Shown here: positions 6,353-12,973 of the stretch, one piece after another
How positions within the stretch are numbered: the first letter of the stretch is position 1
How the letters are laid out: each line of letters starts with the position of its first letter
Source of the DNA: Gordonia sp. UBA5067
GTDB taxonomy: Bacteria > Actinomycetota > Actinomycetes > Mycobacteriales > Mycobacteriaceae
Assembly: GCF_002414845.1 (NCBI RefSeq)
Contig: NZ_DIAX01000045.1
Location: 1 to 12,973 of the forward strand
Reading direction: 5' to 3'
Length of the DNA: 12,973 nt
Position numbers and translations under genes: made by a program
The notes under the pieces: model-generated
Told to the model about the DNA's origin: nothing
The model's input: only the letters and a program-made list of their open reading frames with translations
Databases searched by the model: none

Positions 6353-7575
6353 ACGGCGCCGGCGAGCGCCGCGACCAGGGCGCAGAGCGCCGAGACCAGG
6401 GCGCAGAGCGCCGAGACCAGGGCGCAGAGCGCCGAGACCAGGGCGCAGAGCGCCGCGACCAGCTCCCGGCGATCGACTGGGAAGTGGCCGCCGGCATTGG
6501 CCGCCGGCTGGCCCGCAGCGGACCGGCGATGACCGAGTACACCCGCAACCAGGTGTACGCCGAACTCGCCGATGCCTCGGCCCGGGCCGAGGCCCCCGTC
6601 CGCGAGCTCACCGGGTTGGCCGACGGGCTGGCCGTGCCGGCCGCCCGCGTCATCGACCGCGAGGACTGGATCACCGCATCCGCGAATTCGATGCGCTCGA
6701 TGATGGCGGCCGCCGCCGATGTCGCCGCGGCCGGCGACGACGGAGTGCCAGCGACAGATTCCGGCGGAGTGTCAGCGACAGATTCCGGCGGAGTGTCAGC
6801 GCCAGCTGCCGGTGGGCTGATGACCGCGCTCACCGCGAAGGCGGGCGGATTCCAGGCCGGCGGGCTCCTGGCCTTTCTATCCGGGGCAATTCTCGGGCAG
6901 TACGACCCGTTTACCGCCGATCCGGTCACCGGGGACGACGGTGTGCTGCTGCTCGTCGCGCCCAATATTGTGAACGTCGAACGAAAACTCAAAGCGGTGC
7001 CCGCCGACTTCCGGCTCTGGGTGTGCCTGCACGAGGTGACCCACCGGGTCCAGTTCTCCGCCAACCCGTGGTTGCGCGACTATATGGTCGACAATCTGGC
7101 CACCCTGGCCGCCGAGGGTGCGGAAACCACCGCACAACTGGTTACCCGGATCGCTGCGGCGGTCCGTAGTGACAAGCCGCGTGAACCCGGCGTCCTGGGC
7201 GTGATGCAACTGTTGCAGTCCCCCGAGCAGTATGAGGCGTTCGCCAACCTGATGATGCTTGGGACGCTCCTCGAAGGACATGCCGACCATGTCATGGATG
7301 CCGTCGGTCCGGCGCACGTGCCGACGGTTGAGCGGATCCGGGCTGGCTTCGACGCGCGGCGCACCGCGCCGCGCAACCCGATCGCGCGGATCATGCGCGC
7401 ATTGATCGGGATGGACGCGAAGATGGCGCAGTACATCCGCGGCAAGGCGTTCACCGACCACGTCGTCGGGGCCGTTGGAATGGGGCCGTTCAACACGATC
7501 TGGACCGGCCCGGAGACATTGCCGCGCCCCGACGAGATTGATGAACCGGACCGGTGGATCGCCCGGGTGCTCTGA
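6349..7575 (+). CDS. DUF2342 zinc-dependent metalloprotease-like protein
   Basis: A 408-residue member of the family of Rv3626c, often annotated as 'zinc-dependent metalloprotease' or 'coenzyme F420 biosynthesis associated'; no substrate is established to my knowledge. The metal site is visible: H228-E-V-T-H232 (HExxH) and, about 80 residues later, E309-G-H-A-D-H314, consistent with a gluzincin-like third ligand. The conserved body begins near IDWEVAAGIGRRLA (42). Two parts look peculiar to this strain or genus: residues 5-38 are a run of GAERRDQ heptads from a 21-bp repeat, and 136-151 hold an 8-residue repeat (DSGGVSAT) in a loop. GTG 6349 overlaps the dacB stop by 4 bases, and the 3' end overlaps tilS by 22 bases, so it sits in a tightly coupled unit. 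No signal peptide is seen; probably cytoplasmic. Confidence 0.92.
   Translation: MNGAGERRDQGAERRDQGAERRDQGAERRDQGAERRDQLPAIDWEVAAGIGRRLARSGPAMTEYTRNQVYAELADASARAEAPVRELTGLADGLAVPAARVIDREDWITASANSMRSMMAAAADVAAAGDDGVPATDSGGVSATDSGGVSAPAAGGLMTALTAKAGGFQAGGLLAFLSGAILGQYDPFTADPVTGDDGVLLLVAPNIVNVERKLKAVPADFRLWVCLHEVTHRVQFSANPWLRDYMVDNLATLAAEGAETTAQLVTRIAAAVRSDKPREPGVLGVMQLLQSPEQYEAFANLMMLGTLLEGHADHVMDAVGPAHVPTVERIRAGFDARRTAPRNPIARIMRALIGMDAKMAQYIRGKAFTDHVVGAVGMGPFNTIWTGPETLPRPDEIDEPDRWIARVL
6361..6462 (+). repeat. In-frame 21-bp tandem repeat (GAERRDQ heptads)
   Basis: Four 21-base units start at 6379, 6400, 6421 and 6442. The first three are identical and the fourth differs by one base. A shortened 18-base unit precedes them at 6361-6378. 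Each encodes Gly-Ala-Glu-Arg-Arg-Asp-Gln. The period is a multiple of three, so copy number can change without breaking the protein. Confidence 0.96.
6757..6804 (+). repeat. In-frame 24-bp tandem duplication (DSGGVSAT)
   Basis: Two 24-base units (6757-6780 and 6781-6804) differ at one base, and a degraded copy seems to precede them (GVPAT). They encode a Gly/Ser/Thr-rich loop between an N-terminal helical part and the metal-binding core of the DUF2342 protein. Confidence 0.88.
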
Positions 7576-8540
7576 TCGGGGCGGTCCGCTCGTTCGCGCA
7601 GCGGCACTTCGTCGGGCGCGATGCCTGCGTCGCACTGTCGGGCGGGCCGGATTCGTTGGCGCTGACGGCGGCCGCGGTGCGGGCGGGCCTCGACGTCGAG
7701 GCGCTGATCGTCGATCACGGGTTGCAGCCGCAGTCGGCCCGGGTCGCCGCGACCGCGGCACTGGCCGCCGAGGTGCTGGGCGCCCGCGCGCGGGTGCTGC
7801 CCGTCGTGGTCGGTACCGCTGGTGGTCTGGAAGCCGCAGCGCGGTCGGCGCGGTACGCCGCGCTCGACCTCGCGCGGGACGGGCGCCCGGTGCTGCTGGG
7901 ACACACCCTGGACGACCAGGCCGAGACCGTGCTGCTCGGTCTGGCCCGCGGCTCCGGACCCGCGTCGTTGTCGGGGATGCGCGGGTGGCGCCCACCGTGG
8001 GGGCGCCCACTGCTCGCCTTGCGCCGCTCCGACACGGTGGCCGCCTGCGCGCAGTGGGGGCTCGCACCGGTCGATGATCCCCACAATGGTGATCCGCGGT
8101 TCACCCGCGTTCGGGTGCGGACGCAGGTGCTGCCGCTGATGGATGATGTCCTCGGCGGGGGGGTCGCCGAGGCGCTGGCGCGCACCGCTGATCTGTTGGA
8201 CGCAGACAATCGTCTGCTGGATGCGCTGAGCGCTGGGCTGGCCGCCGAAGCGGCCGTCGGGGACGGCCTCGCCGTTGACCCGCTAGTCGCTGCACCGGAA
8301 GCGCTGCGCAGCCGGGTGCTGCGCCGATGGTTGAGCGCTGTGATCGACGGCGAACTTCCCGCTGCGCCGGTCCGGCCCCCTCGTGCCGGGCCGGCGCAGC
8401 GAGTCGTCGCGGCCGTCGACGCCTTGGTCACCGACTGGCACGGCCAGGGACCGGTCGCCGTCGGCGGGGACCCGGTGGTGCGCTTGATCGTCGAACGAGT
8501 CGGCGATCGTCTCCGGGTCGCTACCGAGCCGCGCGGCTAG
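7554..8540 (+). CDS. tilS: tRNA(Ile)-lysidine synthetase
   Basis: A 328-residue N-type ATP pyrophosphatase. It adds lysine to C34 of the CAU-anticodon tRNA-Ile, so that it reads AUA and is charged with isoleucine; an essential cytoplasmic enzyme. The PP-loop is SGGPDS at 29-34, and family motifs follow: VDHGLQPQS (52-60), GHTLDDQAET (115-124), PLLALRR (151-157) and a DP-N-D-RF-R-R segment (174-188). The C-terminal part is the short version typical of actinobacteria (Rv3625c is of similar length). The start GTG 7554 lies inside the upstream gene (22-base overlap). No strong Shine-Dalgarno is seen, so coupling is likely. Its TAG stop shares the palindrome CTAG with the stop of the convergent lipase gene. 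Confidence 0.95.
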   Translation: MDRPGALIGAVRSFAQRHFVGRDACVALSGGPDSLALTAAAVRAGLDVEALIVDHGLQPQSARVAATAALAAEVLGARARVLPVVVGTAGGLEAAARSARYAALDLARDGRPVLLGHTLDDQAETVLLGLARGSGPASLSGMRGWRPPWGRPLLALRRSDTVAACAQWGLAPVDDPHNGDPRFTRVRVRTQVLPLMDDVLGGGVAEALARTADLLDADNRLLDALSAGLAAEAAVGDGLAVDPLVAAPEALRSRVLRRWLSAVIDGELPAAPVRPPRAGPAQRVVAAVDALVTDWHGQGPVAVGGDPVVRLIVERVGDRLRVATEPRG

Positions 8541-9766
8541 TCCCCGCGCCGGGTCAGGTTGGGGGCAAACCAGTCCAGCGCCCGTGCGTTGTCCACCTGA
8601 TGCGGCCAGGAATGGTCCATCCCCAACCCCGGGCTGGTGGGCGGCAGGTCGAACACGAGGTGGTCGACGTGGGCACCCAAGGAACGCCAGGCGCGGACCA
8701 ATCGCGTTTGGTCGGCGAATGGCACGACGTCGTCGTTGCGCGCCGAATGGACCAGCACCCGAGCGCGTGGCGCTACCGTGCCCAGGCGTTGCGCCCGTGC
8801 CCACCCCGCAAAGCCGGGGATCGCCAGCAGTGCGTCGGCCAGCGGCCGGCCGTCGGCGGTCAGTTGCGACGACGGCGTCGTTCCATAGGCGATCGCGGCG
8901 TCGGGCAGACACATCTGTGCAATCCGGCGCAGGAAGGTGCGGCCGGCCGGGTTGAGGACGGCCGACACGGGCTGGCGGAGCGCCGGGTCGGTGGCCATCG
9001 CGCTGTTGGCGGACCAGCCGAGGATGGGGAGCGCCATGATGTTGTGGTTCCGCAACGCGGCGGTCACGTCACCCGGCGGCGCCCCGCTGTAGACGGCGCG
9101 CAGGGCGAGCCGCGGGGCGTAGACGGGCTGTAGTTCGGCGGCGGCGCCCGCGGCGGCACCGCCCTGTGAATAGCCCCAGAAGCCCACAGGTCCCGAGAGG
9201 CGTGCGACCGACGTCGCGGCGCGGGCGGCGTCGATGACGGCACGGCCCTGCTCGATCCGGTTGAGGTAGGTATGAACACCCGGTTGCGCCATTCCCAGGT
9301 AGTCGGGCACGACCACCGCGTAACCGCGGGCGAGCAGCAGGGCGACGCTGGAGATCTCATATCCGACCTGTTGTTCGGTCGCCGACACCGACACCGGGCT
9401 GGTGAAAGCCCGGGAGGGTGCGCAACGGTCACCCTGGCCGTAGGTCCCCACTGCCATCGCGACCAGTGGTTGCCGGCCGGGTCCAAGCCATCGGGTATGC
9501 GGAACGAACAGGCTCGCGCTCATCGTCCGCGGTTGGTCGTGTGCGTCGCGCGAGGTGAGGGTGAGTAGCCGTGCGGAGGCGAGCGCGGTCAGCGGAGTGG
9601 GCAGCGGCGCCGTGCGCGTCATCGTGCCGGGGGGAGCCTCGGGGGTGGCATGGATGGCCGGCGCCGCCGCGGTGGTCATGGCGATCGCCATGGTGACGGC
9701 GCCGAGGGTGCGGGGGAGCAGGTGCCCACTCGGCGGTGTTGCGGTGCCCACTCGGCGGCTACGCAT
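8537..9766 (-). CDS. Secreted LIP-family lipase/esterase
   Basis: A 409-residue alpha/beta hydrolase resembling the secretory lipase (LIP) family, which includes Candida-type lipases and actinobacterial triacylglycerol lipases. The likely triad is S200 in GYSQGG, D345 or D346 in SARNDDVVPF, and H385 in MDHSWPHQ; VVVPDYLGM (151-159) is a typical LIP segment. An export signal is plausible: basic MRSRR, hydrophobic TLGAVTMAIAMTTAAAPA and an AxA-type site AIHA|TPEA (37-40). ATG 9766 was chosen because it supplies the basic n-region and overlaps the hydrolase stop by 8 bases. GTG 9751 (inside a 22-bp repeat unit) and ATG 9691 are alternatives, and none has a good Shine-Dalgarno. Cys119 and Cys290-region pairing was not assessed. 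It probably acts on ester lipids outside the cell, in one unit with the hydrolase. Confidence 0.85.
   Translation of the reverse strand: MRSRRVGTATPPSGHLLPRTLGAVTMAIAMTTAAAPAIHATPEAPPGTMTRTAPLPTPLTALASARLLTLTSRDAHDQPRTMSASLFVPHTRWLGPGRQPLVAMAVGTYGQGDRCAPSRAFTSPVSVSATEQQVGYEISSVALLLARGYAVVVPDYLGMAQPGVHTYLNRIEQGRAVIDAARAATSVARLSGPVGFWGYSQGGAAAGAAAELQPVYAPRLALRAVYSGAPPGDVTAALRNHNIMALPILGWSANSAMATDPALRQPVSAVLNPAGRTFLRRIAQMCLPDAAIAYGTTPSSQLTADGRPLADALLAIPGFAGWARAQRLGTVAPRARVLVHSARNDDVVPFADQTRLVRAWRSLGAHVDHLVFDLPPTSPGLGMDHSWPHQVDNARALDWFAPNLTRRGD
9721..9764. repeat. 22-bp tandem repeat, locus B (2 units)
   Basis: Units at 9721 and 9743 both carry the exact 16-base core GGTGCCCACTCGGCGG found at 4353 and 4375, again with a 22-base period and six variable bases. 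The orientation relative to the overlapping minus-strand gene is the same as at locus A. The array begins three bases from the hydrolase stop and encodes residues 2 to about 16 of the lipase leader. Confidence 0.92.
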
Positions 9767-10652
9767 CGGAGGTGGCGCTCGGTCCGCGGTTGGTGGCCTG
9801 CGGCGCGAGGGTGGCGTGGAGGAATTCCTCGATGATCGTCGAGACGGGGCCGGGGCACTCGAGCATGGCGGCGTGCCCGCAGCCGGGCAGCCACTCCGCG
9901 CGGGCCGGGGCGAGGGTTTCGTTGAGGCGGCGCCCGGCATCGCTGGACAGGATGACGTTCGCCACGCCCCAGATGGTGCAGATCGGAGGTGCGCTCGCGG
10001 GGAGTGGCTCGACGTCGAGCCGGGCAAGCGTGCCCAGGTCGGACCCGATGGTTTCGGCCAGGGCGGCCAGCCCGCCGGGCCGCCGCATGCCGTCGACGAG
10101 TTGCCGTGCCGCCGGGAGGCGGTCGGTCAGCACGGGGTCGGAGAACCATTGGCCGACGACTCGACGGGCTGCTTTGCGGGGCGATCCGAAGCGGCCGACC
10201 ACGGTGCGCACCGCCCGGGGGAGGCGGCCGGCCGGTCCGATGAGCCAGCCGTAGGCCCCACCGCGAGCGGTCCGTTCGGTGAGTGGATTGATCAGGACGG
10301 CACCGATGGCGCGATCGTCGGACCGCAGGAAGTGGGCGATGATTGCGCTGCCCAGGCAGTTGCCCACCAGCAGGGGTGCGTCGATGCCGGTGGCGGTCAG
10401 GAATGCGGCCAGCATGTCGGTGTAGCGCTGGACCGAATAACCCTCAGCGGGAACGTCGGAGTCGCCATACCCGAACAGGTCGAGGGCGTAGACGGGATGG
10501 CTGGCGCCGAAGTATTCGACCTGTTCGTGCCAGAGGTGCCGGGATGCACCGGCGTTGTGCAGGAATACCAGCGGGGTGGCGCCGTGGTTCTGGGTACCGG
10601 CGACGGTGTACGCGATGCGCAATACGTCGAACTCGAATTCGGCGTCGGTCAT
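9759..10652 (-). CDS. Alpha/beta hydrolase with a cysteine nucleophile
   Basis: A 297-residue alpha/beta-hydrolase-fold protein. LVFLHNAGASRHLW (28-41) is the oxyanion-hole segment, LDLFGYGDSD (58-67) is typical, and the nucleophile elbow is G97-N-C99-L-G101, with Cys where Ser is usual. The histidine is H260 in PGCGHAAM. The standard acid position after the late strand (IWGxxD) reads IWGVAN, so Asn232; E126 in INPLTE, after the preceding strand, could serve instead (compare haloalkane dehalogenases). The reaction is unknown; ester, thioester or lactone hydrolysis or acyl transfer are all possible. ATG 10652 has GGGGAG upstream. It diverges from a TetR regulator across a strong palindrome and leads into the lipase with an 8-base overlap, so it is probably regulated by that TetR protein. 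Confidence 0.88.
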   Translation of the reverse strand: MTDAEFEFDVLRIAYTVAGTQNHGATPLVFLHNAGASRHLWHEQVEYFGASHPVYALDLFGYGDSDVPAEGYSVQRYTDMLAAFLTATGIDAPLLVGNCLGSAIIAHFLRSDDRAIGAVLINPLTERTARGGAYGWLIGPAGRLPRAVRTVVGRFGSPRKAARRVVGQWFSDPVLTDRLPAARQLVDGMRRPGGLAALAETIGSDLGTLARLDVEPLPASAPPICTIWGVANVILSSDAGRRLNETLAPARAEWLPGCGHAAMLECPGPVSTIIEEFLHATLAPQATNRGPSATSDA

Positions 10653-10692
10653 GTCTTCTCCCCTGGTGAGGTGCTGTCGGCACCCGCAGACT

Positions 10693-10720
10693 CCTAGAGA
10701 AACGAAAGTGTTTCTCTAGG
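10693..10720. promoter_or_regulatory. 28-bp palindromic operator, likely TetR binding site
   Basis: Perfect 11-base arms CCTAGAGAAAC and GTTTCTCTAGG are separated by six bases (GAAAGT). The site lies centrally in the 103-base gap between the divergent hydrolase and TetR genes. Size and placement are those of an autoregulatory TetR-family operator controlling both directions. It is AT-richer than its surroundings. Confidence 0.85.
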
Positions 10721-10742
10721 GAGCGTAGAGGTGCGCCGGCGG

Positions 10743-10748
10743 TAGAGT
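10743..10748 (+). promoter_or_regulatory. -10 element TAGAGT of the TetR gene
   Basis: TAGAGT fits TANNNT and ends seven bases before the GTG at 10756. There is no Shine-Dalgarno, so the TetR mRNA is probably leaderless. The palindrome at 10693-10720 lies just upstream, covering the -35 side, which suits repression. Confidence 0.5.
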
Positions 10749-10755
10749 CAACCGG

Positions 10756-11454
10756 GTGCCAGACAACGACTCCCGCGGCGGCCAAGGTTCGCTGAGTGCT
10801 GACGAGGTCCTCGCGATCATCGGCCCTGGGCCCGACCGCGCCGCCCTGCCGAGGCATCGGCACCAGCTCACCGCGGCGCAGGTGGAGGAGTCGCAACGGT
10901 GGCGGCTGATCGCGGCGACAGCGGAAGTGATTGCCCGGCAAGGCTATTCGCAGACCTCGGTGGACCAGATCAGCGCACAGGCAGGGGTCTCGAAGAAGTC
11001 GTTCTACAAGTTCTTCGCCGACAAAGAGGCCGCCTTCATCGCCGCCTACGACGCCATCGGTCTGGTCATCGCCACCATGACGGCGGATCTGCCCGGCAAT
11101 CCCGCCGACCTCGACGCACTGATGGGCCCGGTCATCGGTGCCTATCTGGGGACCCTGCAGGCCGCACCCGCGTTCACGACCATGTTCCTGCTCCGCGCCC
11201 AGGGTGCGACGCCGGGGATCGCCGACCGTCGAATCGCCGGGGTCGCCCGGTACGCCGAGGCGATATCGCAGATTCTTTGCCGCGGGCGCGACCAGGGCAT
11301 ACCGATCGCCGACGTGTCACCGGCCGAGGTCGTCGCCCTCCTCGGCGGGATCAATGAACTGTGCATCCAGCAGGTCCAGCGCCACGGGGTGGCCCGCCTC
11401 GACGAGATCGCCGATACCGTCCTCTCCTTCACCCGGCGGGTACTGACCCCGTAG
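10756..11454 (+). CDS. TetR-family transcriptional regulator
   Basis: A 232-residue one-component repressor. The DNA-binding domain covers about 48-95: helix RLIAATAEVIARQGY, recognition region TSVDQISAQAGVSKKSFYKFF, then the typical ADKEAAF. The rest is a helical ligand/dimer domain without an obvious ligand signature. About 45 residues precede the HTH (including LPRHRHQLTAAQVEESQRWR), an extension shared by many actinobacterial relatives. It is divergent from the alpha/beta hydrolase with a perfect palindrome between them, so it most likely represses itself and the hydrolase-lipase pair and is released by a substrate or product of those enzymes (inference). GTG was chosen because the -10 box sits directly before it. 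Confidence 0.93.
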   Translation: MPDNDSRGGQGSLSADEVLAIIGPGPDRAALPRHRHQLTAAQVEESQRWRLIAATAEVIARQGYSQTSVDQISAQAGVSKKSFYKFFADKEAAFIAAYDAIGLVIATMTADLPGNPADLDALMGPVIGAYLGTLQAAPAFTTMFLLRAQGATPGIADRRIAGVARYAEAISQILCRGRDQGIPIADVSPAEVVALLGGINELCIQQVQRHGVARLDEIADTVLSFTRRVLTP

Positions 11455-11499
11455 GGGCGGTGGGCGGGCTGGTGGGCTCGCGCGCGCACGTGCGAAGCT

Positions 11500-12066
11500 A
11501 TGTGCGTGAGCAGCCAGCCCTATGGTGATGACATCGAATCGATCCTGATCTCCGAAGATCAGATTAAGCGGCGAACCGTCGAACTCGCCGAATCGGTCGC
11601 CGCGAGGTTCCGCGACGCCCCCGATGACCTGGTCCTGATCGGCGTCCTCAAGGGCGCGATCATGTTCATGACCGACTTCGCGCGGGCGCTGCCCATCCCC
11701 TCGCAGATGGAGTTCATGGCGGTCTCGAGCTATGGGTCGTCGACGTCGTCCTCGGGGGTCGTGCGCATTCTCAAGGACCTCGACCGGGACATCGCCGACC
11801 GCGACGTGGTGATCGTCGAGGACATCATCGACTCCGGACTCACCCTGTCCTGGCTGATGCGGAACCTAGCGACCCGGTCCCCGCGGTCGCTGAGCGTCTG
11901 CACGCTGTTGCGTAAGCCCGATGCCGTCCGGGCCGACTTGAACGTCGCCGACATCGGGTTCGACATTCCCAACGATTTCGTCGTCGGCTACGGATTGGAC
12001 TACGCCGAACGGTACCGCGATCTGCCCTATATCGGCCGCCTCAAGCCCTCGGTCTACCAGGGCTGA
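11500..12066 (+). CDS. hpt: Hypoxanthine phosphoribosyltransferase
   Basis: A complete purine salvage enzyme of 188 residues, which joins hypoxanthine (or guanine) to PRPP to give IMP (or GMP). The PRPP-binding motif [14 protein letters not shown] is at 103-116, with D111 as the probable general base. The pyrophosphate loop is LKG at 50-52, the flexible loop is [11 protein letters not shown] (76-86), and the purine-stacking region is [21 protein letters not shown] near the C-terminus. ATG 11500 is used; GTG 11506 (MCV-SS) is equally possible, and neither has a clear Shine-Dalgarno. A 10-bp palindrome CGCACGTGCG (11485-11494) precedes the start. hpt followed by ftsH on the same strand is a common actinobacterial and Gram-positive arrangement. 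Confidence 0.96.
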   Translation: MCVSSQPYGDDIESILISEDQIKRRTVELAESVAARFRDAPDDLVLIGVLKGAIMFMTDFARALPIPSQMEFMAVSSYGSSTSSSGVVRILKDLDRDIADRDVVIVEDIIDSGLTLSWLMRNLATRSPRSLSVCTLLRKPDAVRADLNVADIGFDIPNDFVVGYGLDYAERYRDLPYIGRLKPSVYQG

Positions 12067-12083
12067 CGCGGTCCGTCCACCAT

Positions 12084-12096
12084 CCAGGTAGCCTGG
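12084..12096 (+). promoter_or_regulatory. Small hairpin / possible ftsH -10 between hpt and ftsH
   Basis: CCAGG-TAG-CCTGG forms a 5-bp stem with a 3-base loop, too weak and without a U-run to be a terminator. The overlapping TAGCCT (12089-12094) fits TANNNT and would give ftsH its own promoter with a leader of about 55 bases. The rest of the 89-base gap shows nothing else. Confidence 0.3.
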
Positions 12097-12155
12097 TGGG
12101 AAATCTCTGATGGAAGGACGTTGGTGGCGCTCGTGCGGGTGCCGCCGGAGCACGT

Positions 12156-12973
12156 ATGAACCGTAAGTCAGTCTTTCGCAATGTCGCGATCTTCGTCCTG
12201 ATCCTCCTGGCCCTGTGGGGCTGGAGCTTCATGCGCGACAACTCGCGCGAGTATCGCGCCGTCGACACCTCGGTGGCGCTCAGCCAGCTCAACGTGAAGA
12301 ACGCGAAGTCGATCCAGATCGACGATCGCGAACAGCAGCTGCGCATCGAGCTGAAAAAGCCGATCGAGGTGGGCGAGAAGAACAAGAAGAAGGAGACGTC
12401 GGACAAGATCAGCACGAAGTACCCGGCCCGTGGTGCCGACTTCGTCTTCGAGTCCGTTCGCCAGACCGGGGCGCCCTACCAGACCAATGTCCGGCAGGAC
12501 TCGGCCCTCATGCAGATGTTGGCCCTGATTCTGCCGCTGGTGCTGTTACTCGGCCTGTTCTTCTTCGTGATGAACCGGATGCAGGGCGGTGGTCGGGGCG
12601 GCATGATGGGCTTTGGCAAATCGCGTGCCAAAGAGATCACCAAAGACATGCCCAAGACCACGTTCGCCGACGTCGCCGGTGCTGACGAGGCGGTCGAGGA
12701 GCTCTACGAGATCAAGGACTTCTTGCAGAATCCGGCTCGTTACGAGGCGTTGGGCGCCACCATCCCCAAGGGGGTCCTGTTGTACGGGCCGCCCGGCACC
12801 GGTAAGACGCTGCTTGCCCGGGCCGTCGCAGGTGAAGCCGGGGTGCCTTTCTTCACCATCTCCGGTTCGGACTTCGTTGAAATGTTCGTCGGCGTCGGCG
12901 CATCACGCGTGCGCGACCTGTTCGAGCAGGCTAAGCAGAACAGCCCCTGCATCATCTTCGTCGACGAGATCGA
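12156..12973 (+). CDS. ftsH: ATP-dependent zinc metalloprotease FtsH (N-terminal part)
   Basis: The first 272 residues, up to the right edge, of the membrane-bound AAA+ protease that degrades misfolded membrane proteins and short-lived regulators. Transmembrane helix 1 (about 9-25), an extracytoplasmic domain (26-117) and transmembrane helix 2 (about 119-139) lead into the cytoplasmic AAA module. That module has the linker [15 protein letters not shown] (169-183), Walker A GPPGTGKT (211-218), pore motif MFVGVG (243-248) and Walker B IIFVDEI (266-272). The second half of the AAA domain and the HExxH protease domain lie beyond the window. A Lys/Glu-rich stretch ([11 protein letters not shown], 74-84) sits in the exported domain. 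ATG 12156 has GGAG five bases upstream. Confidence 0.97.
   Translation, partial: MNRKSVFRNVAIFVLILLALWGWSFMRDNSREYRAVDTSVALSQLNVKNAKSIQIDDREQQLRIELKKPIEVGEKNKKKETSDKISTKYPARGADFVFESVRQTGAPYQTNVRQDSALMQMLALILPLVLLLGLFFFVMNRMQGGGRGGMMGFGKSRAKEITKDMPKTTFADVAGADEAVEELYEIKDFLQNPARYEALGATIPKGVLLYGPPGTGKTLLARAVAGEAGVPFFTISGSDFVEMFVGVGASRVRDLFEQAKQNSPCIIFVDEI

Noticed and set aside
6361..6462. CRISPR-like array
   Set aside because: The 21-base units are directly adjacent with no spacers and encode a heptad in frame, so this is a coding tandem repeat.
7985..8008. GCGCCCACCGTGGGGGCGCCCACT resemblance to the 22-bp repeat family, described by its GCGCCCAC halves
   Set aside because: Spacing and bases differ from the GGTGCCCACTCGG core, and it encodes ordinary tilS residues (RPPWGRP).
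7080..8084. 334-codon minus-strand open frame across the DUF2342/tilS junction
   Set aside because: It crosses two well-supported plus-strand genes, has no recognisable motif, and its length is explained by GC-rich codon bias.
9555..10697. 380-codon plus-strand open frame covering the alpha/beta hydrolase
   Set aside because: Gly/Val-rich shadow frame of a high-GC gene. The minus strand carries clear hydrolase motifs, a Shine-Dalgarno and an operator.
12084..12096. Rho-independent terminator after hpt
   Set aside because: The stem is only 5 bp and is followed by GTGGGAAATC rather than a T-run.

Overview
The window comes from a high-GC actinobacterium of the Mycobacteriales, most likely Gordonia or a close relative. 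This rests on the GC-rich coding, the many GTG starts, and gene content and order that resemble mycobacteria as I remember them: an Rv0361-type protein, rhodanese next to metZ, and ppa diverging from a dacB - DUF2342 - tilS - hpt series as around Rv3628-Rv3624c. The genus is inferred from memory and was not tested. The DNA is almost entirely coding: 15 protein genes, two of them cut by the window ends, no rRNA or tRNA seen, and no gene-free stretch longer than about 120 bases.

Layout. 1-132 is the start of a ferredoxin-NADP reductase-like flavoprotein (minus). A divergent promoter region leads into a plus-strand unit at 243-2359: Rv0361-type membrane protein, rhodanese and the homocysteine-forming PLP enzyme metZ. 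Next come three minus-strand genes, read right to left: ppa (inorganic pyrophosphatase), an isochorismate synthase and a proline-rich membrane-anchored DUF4352 protein. From 4982 to 8540 a tightly overlapping plus-strand unit carries dacB (peptidoglycan carboxypeptidase/endopeptidase), a DUF2342 zinc-metalloprotease-like protein and tilS (tRNA-Ile lysidine synthetase). Convergent with tilS is a minus-strand pair, an alpha/beta hydrolase followed by a secreted LIP-type lipase. A TetR regulator diverges from the hydrolase across a perfect 11-bp inverted repeat. hpt and the N-terminal two-fifths of ftsH close the window.

How the genes work together. metZ and the rhodanese form a sulfur-assimilation pair. 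ppa, tilS, hpt and ftsH are housekeeping genes. dacB and its neighbours act at the envelope. The TetR gene, palindrome, hydrolase and lipase look like a self-contained inducible ester or lipid catabolic module and are the most accessory-like part.

No wholly new multi-gene system is evident. The strongest unexplained signals are: (i) a 22-bp tandem repeat family (core GGTGCCCACTCGGCGG) at two distant places, both overlapping the 5' ends of minus-strand genes and supplying candidate GTG start codons; (ii) two sets of in-frame tandem repeats inside the DUF2342 gene; (iii) an alpha/beta hydrolase whose nucleophile position is Cys and whose usual acid position is Asn; and (iv) the strong palindromic operator in front of it.
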